From: Myxococcota bacterium
GTDB taxonomy: Bacteria; Myxococcota_A; UBA9160; PR03
Direction of reading: 5' to 3'
Assembly: GCA_030066475.1 (NCBI GenBank)
Contig: JASJBO010000044.1
Coordinates: 1-19,414, forward strand
Length of the DNA stretch: 19,414 nt
Part shown: in pieces, positions 7,661-15,600 of the stretch
Position numbering within the stretch: position 1 is the first letter of the stretch
Layout of the letters: every line of letters begins with the position of its first letter
Notes under the pieces: model-generated
What the model was told of the DNA's origin: nothing
Seen by the model: the letters and a program-made list of their open reading frames with translations, nothing else
Databases searched by the model: none
Made by a program: the position numbers and the translations under genes

Positions 7661-7711
7661 CTTCGTTCGGCTTCGCCTCACCCCGCGCGCCCTTCGGGCG
7701 CTTGCGAGGGG
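7661..7711 (-). repeat. hairpin repeat, copy D (related to 12423-12684)
   Basis: Read on the minus strand, this holds C-GCAA followed by the perfect hairpin GCGCCC-GAA-GGGCGC (7701-7687), then GCGGGG and GAGGCGAAGCCGAA. The order CGCAA, hairpin, GCG-rich tail and the GAGGCGAAGCCGAA block match the repeats at 12423-12684. It lies in the 84-bp gap between two converging genes and may act as a bidirectional terminator or a REP-like element. No strong T-run follows. Confidence 0.5.
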
Positions 7712-7736
7712 TTTCTGCCGCGCACGCTCCTAGCTG

Positions 7737-9296
7737 CTAGGAAACGCGACGGTCGTGGCCTTCCCAGTACTTCTCGCGCAGGTCCTTCTTCAGCACCTTG
7801 CCGCTGGCGTTGCGGGGCAGCTCGTCGAGGAAGTCGACGGAGCGGGGGCGCTTGAAGCCGGCGAGGCGGCCCTTGCAGAACTCGACGAGGTCGTCCGCGC
7901 CCACCTCGTGGCCCTCGCGCTTCACCACGATCGCCTTGACGCTCTCGCCCCACTTCTCGTCGGGGACGCCGAGCACGGCGACGTCGGCCACGGCGGGGTG
8001 CTCGAACAGCGCGTTCTCGACCTCGCGCGGGTAGACGTTCTCGCCGCCCGACACGATCATGTCCTTGGTGCGGTCCTGGATGTAGAGGTAGCCCTCCTCG
8101 TCGAGGATGCCGGCGTCGCCCGTGTGGATCCAGCCGCCGCGCAGCGCCTCCTCGGTCGCCTCGGGCAGGTTCCAGTAGCCGCGCATGAGCTGGTCGCCGC
8201 GCCCCACGATCTCGCCGATGCTGCCGGTGGGCACCGGCTGGTCGTTGGCGTCGACGATGCGGACCTCGGTGCCGGGGATCGGGCGGCCGGCCGAGAGCAG
8301 CAGCTCGGGGCGTCCCGCCAGCGCCTCGCGGTGCGAGGCGGGCGACAGGAAGGTGAGCGCCGCGGTGGTCTCGGTCATGCCGTAGCCCTGGGCGAAGTCG
8401 CAGCCGAACACGTCGATCGCCTTGCGCAGCACGTCGGCGGCGATCGGGGACGCGCCGTAGACGATCAGCCGCAGCCGGTCGTAGCGGCGCTCGGCCGCGT
8501 CGGGCACGAACACCAGGCAGGCCTGGATCATCGCCGGCACCAGCGTGGTGCGCGTCACGCCGCCCTCGGAGAGCGCGTGCACCACGTCGGCGGGGACGAA
8601 GTCCTCGTGCACGACCATCGACGAGCCGAACGTGATGCTGCCGATCGCCGTGAGGGCCGCCGCCGCGTGGTAGATCGGCGCGACCACGAGCGTGTGGTCG
8701 TCGGGATACGGGGCCATCGCGGCCATCTGCTGGACCAGGTTCGCGTTCACGGCGTGCTGGGTCAGCACGGCGCCCTTGGGGCGACCCGTCGTGCCGCTGG
8801 TGTACATCTGGTAGAGGTCGTCGCCGGGCTGCGCGCGATGGTCGGGCGCCTGCTCCGGCTGGTCGGCGAGCCACTCGCCGTAGTCGATCCAGCCCTGGGG
8901 CCGCGGGCCGTCGAGCGACACCCAGGTCTTCACGTCGCCGAGCTCGCCGCGCACCGAGTCGATCTGCTCGACCAGCTCGCCGCGGGCGATCACCAGCTTC
9001 GCGCCGGCGTCGCGCGTGATGTAGGCCAGCTCGGGCGGCGCGAGCCGGTAGTTGAGCGGGACCGGAACCGCCCCCGTCTTCGAGCCCGCGAAGTAGACCA
9101 GCGGATACTCCAGGCAGTTCTTGGCGAGCACCGCGAAGCGGTCGCCCTGGCCGAGGCCCTGCGACCGCAGCGCGTTCGCCAGGCGGTTGGTGTGGGCGAG
9201 GGCCTGGCGGTAGTCGAAGCGGCGCTCGCCGCACTCGATGCAGAGCTGGTCGCCCTTCTCGCGGGCGAAGAAGTCGATCGACTCGTGGAGCAGCAT
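7737..9296 (-). CDS. AMP-forming acyl-CoA synthetase (FadD-like)
   Basis: A complete 519-residue ANL-superfamily ligase that activates a carboxylic acid to acyl-AMP and then acyl-CoA. The adenylation core motifs are all present: A3 Y-T-S-G-T-T-G-R-P-K-G near residue 165, A5 G-Y-G-M-T-E, A7 T-G-D, and A8 D-R-T-K-D-M-I-V-S-G-G-E-N. The C-terminal catalytic lysine K500 is in N-A-S-G-K. It resembles medium/long-chain or aromatic acid CoA ligases, and the chain-length preference cannot be read. The ATG start is preceded by GGAGG five bases upstream (9301-9305). The TAG stop lies inside a 13-base palindrome (7729-7741). It diverges from the HD-domain gene and has no same-strand partner in the window. 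Calling it fadD would over-specify, so no symbol is given. Confidence 0.93.
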   Translation of the reverse strand: MLLHESIDFFAREKGDQLCIECGERRFDYRQALAHTNRLANALRSQGLGQGDRFAVLAKNCLEYPLVYFAGSKTGAVPVPLNYRLAPPELAYITRDAGAKLVIARGELVEQIDSVRGELGDVKTWVSLDGPRPQGWIDYGEWLADQPEQAPDHRAQPGDDLYQMYTSGTTGRPKGAVLTQHAVNANLVQQMAAMAPYPDDHTLVVAPIYHAAAALTAIGSITFGSSMVVHEDFVPADVVHALSEGGVTRTTLVPAMIQACLVFVPDAAERRYDRLRLIVYGASPIAADVLRKAIDVFGCDFAQGYGMTETTAALTFLSPASHREALAGRPELLLSAGRPIPGTEVRIVDANDQPVPTGSIGEIVGRGDQLMRGYWNLPEATEEALRGGWIHTGDAGILDEEGYLYIQDRTKDMIVSGGENVYPREVENALFEHPAVADVAVLGVPDEKWGESVKAIVVKREGHEVGADDLVEFCKGRLAGFKRPRSVDFLDELPRNASGKVLKKDLREKYWEGHDRRVS

Positions 9297-9392
9297 GGGT
9301 CCTCCGTGCCCGGGGGGGCGCTGGCCGGGGGGTCGGCTCTCCCGCAGACTCTACGCCAGGAGCGGCCCCCACGGCAGCCAGGAGACCTCCCG

Positions 9393-9980
9393 ATGAGCAA
9401 GCCCCTGACCACGTTCACGGCGATGCGCGACGCCACGCGCGAGGACTACCAGCGGATCGGGCGCCACAGCGTGGAGTTCTTCGCGGGACTGCCCGACCGC
9501 ATCCTCACCCACCTCGCGCTGCTGGCCGGCGACACCGGCGGCTACGCGGTCGACCGCCTGACCCACAGCCTCCAGACCGCGACCCGCGCCCGGCGCGACG
9601 GGCGCGACGACGAGTACGTGGTGTGCGCCCTGCTCCACGACATCGGCGACACCCTCGCGTCCGCCAACCACGCCGACCTGGCCGCGACCATCCTGGAGCC
9701 CTTCGTCAGCGAGAGGAACCACTGGATCGTGAAGCAGCACGCGATCTTCCAGGGCTACTACTTCTTCCACCACCTGGGCCTCGACCGCGACGCGCGCGAC
9801 CGCTTCCGCGACCACGAGTGGTTCCGCGACTGCGCGGAGTTCTGCGAGAAGTACGACCAGAACAGCTTCGATCCCGCGTACGACACGCTGCCAGTCGAGG
9901 CGTTCGAGCCGGCCGTGCGCAAGGTCTTCGCGGCGCCGCGCAGGTCGATCTACGTCGCGGACGCCGCAGGCCAGCGCTGA
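9393..9980 (+). CDS. HD-domain protein, MIOX/PhnZ-like diiron type
   Basis: A 195-residue HD-domain protein. The visible metal-ligand candidates are H58 (T-H-S-L-Q), H82-D83 (L-L-H-D-I-G-D), H93, H116 (V-K-Q-H) and D155 (E-K-Y-D). This is the H...HD...H...H...D layout of the diiron oxygenase branch containing myo-inositol oxygenase and PhnZ, rather than a bare HD phosphohydrolase. The central F-Q-G-Y-Y-F-F-H-H segment is aromatic. It may be a mixed-valence diiron oxygenase or a phosphohydrolase; the substrate is unknown. The ATG at 9393 has AGGAGA (9380-9385) seven bases upstream. The same frame stays open far upstream, but only opposite the ligase gene. It is the first gene of a plus-strand run, 22 bp before the membrane protein. 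Confidence 0.85.
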   Translation: MSKPLTTFTAMRDATREDYQRIGRHSVEFFAGLPDRILTHLALLAGDTGGYAVDRLTHSLQTATRARRDGRDDEYVVCALLHDIGDTLASANHADLAATILEPFVSERNHWIVKQHAIFQGYYFFHHLGLDRDARDRFRDHEWFRDCAEFCEKYDQNSFDPAYDTLPVEAFEPAVRKVFAAPRRSIYVADAAGQR

Positions 9981-10002
9981 GTCCGGCTGGGAGGGGAGCG
10001 TC

Positions 10003-11430
10003 TTGGTCGCGGAGGTCGGATCGACCAGTCGCTCGGTGCTCGCGGTTCCCCGTCGGAACGTGACCCCAGCCACCTGCGTGGCCCTCGGTCTGGTGCTCTT
10101 CTTCGCGTATTCGTTGAACGGTCGCAGCATCGGAGCCGGCGACACGGCACCGACGGCACTGCTCGCGATGGCGGTGGCCCAGGGGGACGGCCTCGTCCTG
10201 GATCGATACGGACCGATCTTGACGCGAGACGGCTCGCTGCCCTACTGGGCGACCCAGCGAAGAGGGCACTTCATCTCGGTCTATCCCCCCGCTGCCGCCC
10301 TCCTGGCGGCGCCGTTTGCCTGGCTCCAGATCGCCACGCTCGATCTCGTCTGGCCGTCGTGGCGCACGTGGGAGCTTCCGATCGCAATGCTGATCGGGAA
10401 GAACTGCGCCGCCGCCCTGGTGGCGCTCTTCGGCGTGGCGCTGCTCCTGCTCCTCACGCGCTTGGGATACGAGCGCGAGCGCCGGGCGGCTCTCGTGGCA
10501 GGGGCGCTTGGCACGGGGATGTGGGCCGTCGCCAGCCAGAGTCTGTGGCAGCACGGACCGGCGGCGCTCGCACTGACCGTGGGCATCCTGGCAGCCGCGG
10601 GCCCTCCGAACCGGAAGCGCGCTCTCCTGGTCGGCCTCGCGAGCGGCATCGTGTTCGCGTGCCGGATCGTGTCCTGCGTCTACGTCGCGCCGCTCGTGGT
10701 GTGGCTGACGCTCCGCAGGAGGACCACGCTGGGATGGCTGCTGCTCGGGGCGTTGCCTCCCGTGGTGCTCACGCTCGCGTACAACGTCCACTACTTCGAC
10801 GACTGGCAGGGTGGCATCGTCCTGCTCGAAGGGATCAAGGCGACCACCCACGGGGTCGCGGGGCGCTGGTCCACCGACGTCGCCGGCATCGCTGGCGGTG
10901 TCGCGGGCACTCTGTTCAGTCCCTCCCGCGGCCTGTTCGTCTACTCGCCGTGGGTCGCGCTCTCGTTGCTGCCGGTGCTCCTCCGTCGGGGTCGCGCTTC
11001 GGAGTGGACCCTCGAGGCGATGCTGATCGTCTCGCTCGTCCCCAGCCTCCTCGTCCTGGGCGCCTACTCGACCTGGTGGGCCGGCTGGTCCTTCGGCCCG
11101 CGCTTCTGGATCGATGCGACCCCGATCTTCGCCATCGCCTTCGCCTCGGCCCTGGTCCAGGCTCGCGATCGGGGCGCGCTGCGCGCTGTCCTGTACTCGT
11201 CGGTCGCCGTCGCGGTGGCGATCCAGGCGATCGGCAGCGTGTGCCATCCGAGCTCGTGGAACTCGCACCCGACCAACATCGACCACGACCATGCACGGCT
11301 CTGGAGTTGGACCGACTCCGAGCTCACTCGCTGCCTGCACGAGGGTCTCCATCCTGGTACGTTCCGCCCGCTGACGCAGCCGGCGCTCGAGAGTGCACTC
11401 GGCATCCCGCGGACCGTCGGGACACGCTGA
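10003..11430 (+). CDS. polytopic membrane protein, GT-C glycosyltransferase-like
   Basis: A 475-residue integral membrane protein with roughly 10-11 hydrophobic segments. After the first membrane segment comes a polar loop with G-A-G-D-T-A-P-T (Asp near residue 48). Near the C-terminus is W-W-A-G-W-S-F-G-P-R-F-W-I-D. This layout is common in predicted GT-C fold transferases and dolichol/polyprenol-phosphate-sugar-dependent mannosyltransferase-like proteins. The assignment is tentative and rests on topology and these motifs. The start is TTG at 10003, chosen because a strong GGGAGGGGAG lies four bases upstream; no ATG is better placed. It follows the HD gene by 22 bp and precedes the lipoprotein gene by 43 bp. 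Its C-terminal tail (about 40 residues) is soluble and His/Trp-rich. Alternatives are an unrelated polytopic protein or a flippase-like protein. Confidence 0.7.
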   Translation: MVAEVGSTSRSVLAVPRRNVTPATCVALGLVLFFAYSLNGRSIGAGDTAPTALLAMAVAQGDGLVLDRYGPILTRDGSLPYWATQRRGHFISVYPPAAALLAAPFAWLQIATLDLVWPSWRTWELPIAMLIGKNCAAALVALFGVALLLLLTRLGYERERRAALVAGALGTGMWAVASQSLWQHGPAALALTVGILAAAGPPNRKRALLVGLASGIVFACRIVSCVYVAPLVVWLTLRRRTTLGWLLLGALPPVVLTLAYNVHYFDDWQGGIVLLEGIKATTHGVAGRWSTDVAGIAGGVAGTLFSPSRGLFVYSPWVALSLLPVLLRRGRASEWTLEAMLIVSLVPSLLVLGAYSTWWAGWSFGPRFWIDATPIFAIAFASALVQARDRGALRAVLYSSVAVAVAIQAIGSVCHPSSWNSHPTNIDHDHARLWSWTDSELTRCLHEGLHPGTFRPLTQPALESALGIPRTVGTR

Positions 11431-11473
11431 GGGCTTCCCCACGCAGCCCGGGCTTCGAGACGAGAGGGGTGCG

Positions 11474-12394
11474 GTGTCCAGTTCGCCCACTTCGCGCAGT
11501 TCGTTCAATTCTCCCAGCTGGCTCTGGATCGGCCTGGCGGTGCTCGCCGGGCTCGCGCTGGCCGGCTGCGGGGTCGGCAGCTCGCGCAACATCGCGAGCG
11601 CGGAGCAGCAGATGCAGGCGGGGAACCTCGCCGGGGCGCGCAACGCGCTCGAGCGCGAGCGCCAGCGAAATCCGCGTTCGGTGGACGCCCGTGTCGCCCT
11701 GGGCGAGGTGTACTACCGGGTCGCGCGCGACGCGCTCGACCGCGAGCGCAGCGAGGCGCGCTATCTGACGTTCCTGGAGCACGCCGTATCCGAGTTCGTG
11801 GCCGCGGTCGAGCTGGACCCGCGCGACCCGCGTCCCCACCTGTACCTGGCGACCATCGACACCTACCGCGGCGACATCCACACCTCGCTGCGCGGCTTCC
11901 GCAATGCCCGCCGTCTCGACCCGTCGCCGGTGGCCTACACCAACCTCGCCGAGATCTACGTGTACGTGGGCAACCTGCGCGCCGCGCGGCGCTGGAACAA
12001 CCTGGCCGTCGCCAAGGGCTCGTCGCCCGGACCGGTCTTCTTCAACGACATGCTGATCGAGTGGAAGGAGGGCGACCTGCGCACCGCCCGCCGCCAGTTC
12101 TCCCGGCTGCGCACCCGCTATCCCGAGATGCTGCGCGAGATCAACATGGCGCGGGTACCGGTCGAGCCCCGCCAGTTCGAGGACTTCGCCGAGTACTGCT
12201 GCCAGAGCCCGGCCTGCGGCCCCTACATGCGCGACGCCTGCGACGGCCTCGAGCTCGAGGTCCAGGAGCGGCAGATCTCGGAGGAAACGGTCCTCGAGGA
12301 GCTGCGCATCGAGATGGAGAGAAAGCGCCGCCTCCGCGAGGTATACCGCGAGCGCAAGGAGCTCGAGATCGAGATCGAAGACAGTACGCCCTGA
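11474..12394 (+). CDS. TPR-containing outer-membrane lipoprotein
   Basis: A 306-residue protein with a type II signal peptide: a Ser-rich n-region, a hydrophobic stretch (residues 16-30) and lipobox L-A-L-A-G-C with C32. Gly at +2 predicts sorting to the outer membrane. TPR-like helical pairs follow, one around 40-75 and others around 105-200 (V-E-L-D-P and R-R-L-D-P ends), suggesting a scaffolding role. A short cysteine cluster lies at C242, C243, C248 and C256. The C-terminus (about 258-306) is a highly charged Glu/Arg helix, probably a coiled coil. The GTG start at 11474 has GAGAGGGG four bases upstream and places the lipobox normally; an earlier GTG at 11393 would overlap the previous gene and lengthen the n-region unreasonably. 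It is last in the run HD protein, GT-C-like protein, lipoprotein, and its partner is unknown. Confidence 0.85.
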   Translation: MSSSPTSRSSFNSPSWLWIGLAVLAGLALAGCGVGSSRNIASAEQQMQAGNLAGARNALERERQRNPRSVDARVALGEVYYRVARDALDRERSEARYLTFLEHAVSEFVAAVELDPRDPRPHLYLATIDTYRGDIHTSLRGFRNARRLDPSPVAYTNLAEIYVYVGNLRAARRWNNLAVAKGSSPGPVFFNDMLIEWKEGDLRTARRQFSRLRTRYPEMLREINMARVPVEPRQFEDFAEYCCQSPACGPYMRDACDGLELEVQERQISEETVLEELRIEMERKRRLREVYRERKELEIEIEDSTP

Positions 12395-12422
12395 GCCGCC
12401 CCCGCCCACGACCGAGCCCTTG

Positions 12423-12510
12423 GCTGGCACCCCCGCAAGCGGAGGCGAAGCCGAAGCGCGCAGCGAGCCGCAGGCGAGCGAAGTCAATCAGGCCGTCTCC
12501 GCCCAGCAAC
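12423..12510 (+). repeat. hairpin repeat, copy A
   Basis: This is the first of two nearly identical 88-bp units. It begins GCTGGCACCC and ends CCCAGCAAC, with CGCAAGCG, GAGGCGAAGCCGAA and GCGCGCAGCGAG blocks in between. It differs from copy B by one base in the compared part (TCAATCA against TCCATCA). It starts 28 bp after the lipoprotein stop, in the convergent gap, and no coding is supported here. Confidence 0.8.
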
Positions 12511-12519
12511 GCCTTCCTT

Positions 12520-12607
12520 GCTGGCACCCCCGCAAGCGGAGGCGAAGCCGAAGCGCGCAGCGAGCCGCAGGCGAGCGAAGTCCATCAGGCCGTCTCCGCC
12601 CAGCAAC
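12520..12607 (+). repeat. hairpin repeat, copy B
   Basis: The second 88-bp unit starts 97 bp after copy A. The two are essentially identical apart from one base, which indicates a recent tandem duplication. The hairpin position here (GCGGAGGC-GAA-GCCGAAGC) is imperfect, unlike in copies C and D. Confidence 0.8.
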
Positions 12608-12617
12608 CAGCCCCTAC

Positions 12618-12684
12618 GCGGGCACCCCGCAAGCGCCGGCGCAGCCGGCGCGCGCAGCGAGCCGCAGGCGAGCGAAGTCCATCA
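12618..12684 (+). repeat. hairpin repeat, copy C, ending on a gene stop codon
   Basis: A diverged copy sharing CGCAA, the GCGCGCAGCGAGCC block and GCGAGCGAAGTCCATCA with copies A and B. The central hairpin has become a perfect 8-bp stem, GCGCCGGC (12633-12640), loop GCA, GCCGGCGC (12644-12651). The repeat boundary ATCA includes the stop codon of the giant minus-strand gene (TCA at 12682-12684 read as TGA). It may serve as that gene's transcription terminator or mRNA 3' end hairpin; no T-run is visible. Confidence 0.7.
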
Positions 12685-15600
12685 AAACGGCGACGTAAAG
12701 TCCAGGCAGATGCCCGCGGTGCAGAAGCTCAAGGTCGTCCCGGTGAAGTCCACGTCGAAGCTCGCGCCCAGCAGGCTGGCGGTGCCCTGGAACGGTGTGC
12801 TCGAGGTCGGCAGGTAGTCGACGTCGAGGCCGCCGAGCGTCGGCGTCTCGTCGAAGCCCGTGAACGGGCAGAGCGGGTCGCACCGCTGCAGGAAGCCGCA
12901 GTCGCACACCTGCGTGAAGCCCGCGCTCCCCGTGAGCGAGAAGCTGAAGAAGCCGCTCGAGCGCGCCTCGAGGTCGAGGTCGGCGTCGAAGAACGAGTTG
13001 TTCACGTCCCCGGTCATCTCGAAGATGATCGAGCCGGTCGCGCTCGACCGCCGCAGGTCGACCGCCATCGACCCGAAGTTGGCGCCGTCCAGCGTGAGCG
13101 AGCGGTTCAGGGCGGGCATGTCGAAGCTGCCGTTGGTCCCGATCGTGAAGCCGATCAGGTCCAGCCCGTTCGCGAGCGTCCCCGACAGCCCCGAGATGCC
13201 CGTGACGATCAGGTTCGTCTGGGTGGGGATGGGCACGCTCAGGGCGCCGGTGTCGATGTCCCAGTCGAGCGGGATGCCCGCGTTCACGTCGAGCCGGATG
13301 CCGCCGATGTCGAACACCCGGTTGCCGAGGTCGACGTCGACGCTGCCGTTGCTGGCGATGCTGAAGTCGACGTTGGGGAAGCTGTCTCCCAGCAGCTCGA
13401 AGTCCCAGTCGTTGGCCGCGAGCGACCACACGCCCGAGCTGCTCCGGGTCACCACCACGTTGCCCGGCGTCACCTGGAACCAGCCCAGGTCGAAGCTCGG
13501 CAGGCCGGAGGCGAGGGTGTGGCTCGAGGTGCCCGTGCCGATGCTGAGGTCGAAGGTGCGGGTGGTGGTCACGATGTTGAAGGAGCTGTTCGGGTGGTCG
13601 ATGCGCAGCTCGCCGCTGGCCGAGAGGTTGAGCGCGCCCGAGGACGAGCGGGTGAGCGTCACGCCGCCGCTGCGCATGCGCAGCACGCTGCTCCCGAACA
13701 GGGTGCGCGTCGAGCTCGTGCTGAGGGTGGCGGTGAAGCTCCCGTTCGACTGCATCGTGAAGGAGACGCCGCTCACGAGATTCGACGCGAACGACTGGCC
13801 CAGCACGGTGGCGGTCGGGTTCGTGACGCTCAGGCTGAGGACGCGCGACGACGTGTACGACAGGCTCGCCGATCCCGGGCCCACGGCGAGCAGGCTCCCG
13901 TTGGACGGAAAGCTCAGTCCCCCGGTGCTGGCCGCGAAGGCGAAGCCGCTGGCGCCCAGCGTGATGCTGCCCGAGAAGCTGAAGCTGCCGATCTGCGGGA
14001 ACGAGAGCGAGTTCCCGTTCGACGTACACGAGAACGAGCTGCGCGACAGCGCGCACGAGGGCAGCACGATCGTGTTCAGGTAGCTCGTGTCGTCGAAGAG
14101 CGTGAGCGTCGGGCTCGAGACCGTGAAGTCGAAACCGCCGGAGTCGACCTCGTAGAGCAGGCTGCTCGAGCTGAGCCGGAACACGTTGTCGTACTCGATC
14201 GTCGGCAGGCTCATCGACACCCGGAAGCGCCCGCCGGTGGTGAGGCTGAGCGCCACGCCGCCGCTGCCCTTCGTGAAGACGCGGTCCATCGCCGAGCCGT
14301 CGAACAGCGTCACGGTCGAGGAGCCGGTGGTCGAGAACGAGAAGCTGGGGGCGCCGAGCCCGTTGCCGCTGAAGCTTCCCTGGAAGAGCGGGGCCGACGC
14401 CGGGCTGATCCGCAGCACCTCGCCGGTGCCGAGCGGGTCGAAGCGGACGCTGCCGAGCGAGCGGATCGTGGCGCTCCAGGGTCCGGTGGTCGAGAAGCTG
14501 AACGGCTGCGAGGAAGACGCTCCGTACAGCTCGACGGCCGTCTCGAGCCCGAAGGCGTCCAGGTCGGCCCGGGCCGGGCCCATCGAGAGCGACGCGCTCC
14601 CGGACGAGGAGACCGAGACCCGCAGCGGGATCGTCGACCCGGAGCGCGGGATCACCGAGACCAGCCCCAGATCGAAGGGCGGGGTCGCGCCCGCGATCTC
14701 GAGTCCGATCACGCCGCCGGCCCTGCGCGTGAGCGTGAGCGCCGCGGAGCCCAGCGAGAGCCCGTCCCACGACAGCGACGCCGAGGCCGAGGTGGTGAAG
14801 CTGCCGTCGGGATCGAGGGCGAAGCCGCCGAAGAGCACGCCGCCCGACGGAAGCTGCGGCACGCCCGGGGCCCGCACGCGGGTGGCCGGGAACGACGCGC
14901 CGGCCGTGCCGTTCGCGAAGTCGAGATCGATCGAGATGCTCCCGATCGGGTCGAGCACGAAGGCGCCGAGCGTCAGGTTGGGCGGGCTCGCCGTCAGGCG
15001 GAAGACGCCGGTGGCGGTGTTGGCCGAGGCGTCGAACTCGCCCAGGTCGCGGCCGAGCAGCGTCACGCCCAGGTCGCGGGCGTCGACGTAGACTCCGCCC
15101 CGCACGTCGCGGCCGAAATCGATCTCGGTCGCCGAGCTCGGCACCACCTGGAGGAAGCTGCCGAGCCCGACGACCGGGTCGAACGGCGGCGCGAAGTCGA
15201 CCGTGCCGTCGAGCGGGCACTGGAACCCCCCGGCCAGGGAGCTGAGCAGGCAGCTTCCGGTCAGCGTGAAGGCCGGCAGGTCCACCAGGTGGTCGGTGTC
15301 GGCCTCGGGCGGAAGCGCCACCAGCCGCAGCCCGCTGCGGAAGCCGAAGCCGATGCGCGGATCGGCGCCGCCCGAGTACGTCAGCGAGAAGGCGCCCGCG
15401 CCGAACTCGACGAGGTCCGGCAGCAGCGCGAAGTCGCGGGCGGTCGCGAAGTCGAGCGCGAAGCTGCCGTCGCTCGCGAAGGCGATCCGAGCCACGCCGG
15501 GAATCGCACCCGGCAGCGGGCTCCCGAAGAGCGAGACCGCCGGCGCCGCGATCGTGAGCTCGAGCGAGCCCGCACCCGCCGTGAACGCCGCCCCGAAGTC

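Noticed and set aside
7729..7741. Perfect 13-base palindrome CCTAGC-T-GCTAGG over the ligase stop codon, considered as an operator or terminator.
   Set aside because: The stem is short with a one-base centre and lacks a T-run; it may be chance.
7755..9392. Long plus-strand frame opposite the acyl-CoA ligase, continuous with the HD gene.
   Set aside because: It is antisense to a gene with all ANL motifs and carries no recognisable domain; the HD protein has its own SD and ATG at 9393.
12614..12682. A 22-codon minus-strand ORF starting at the TGATG overlap after the giant gene (M-D-F-A-R-L-R-L).
   Set aside because: Differences between copies B and C fall in codon positions 1 and 2 and preserve stem pairing rather than the protein, so the repeat looks structural, not coding.
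12423..12684. Possible CRISPR array.
   Set aside because: There are only three units of about 67-88 bp with almost no spacers (9-10 bp) and no cas genes; they are extragenic hairpin repeats.
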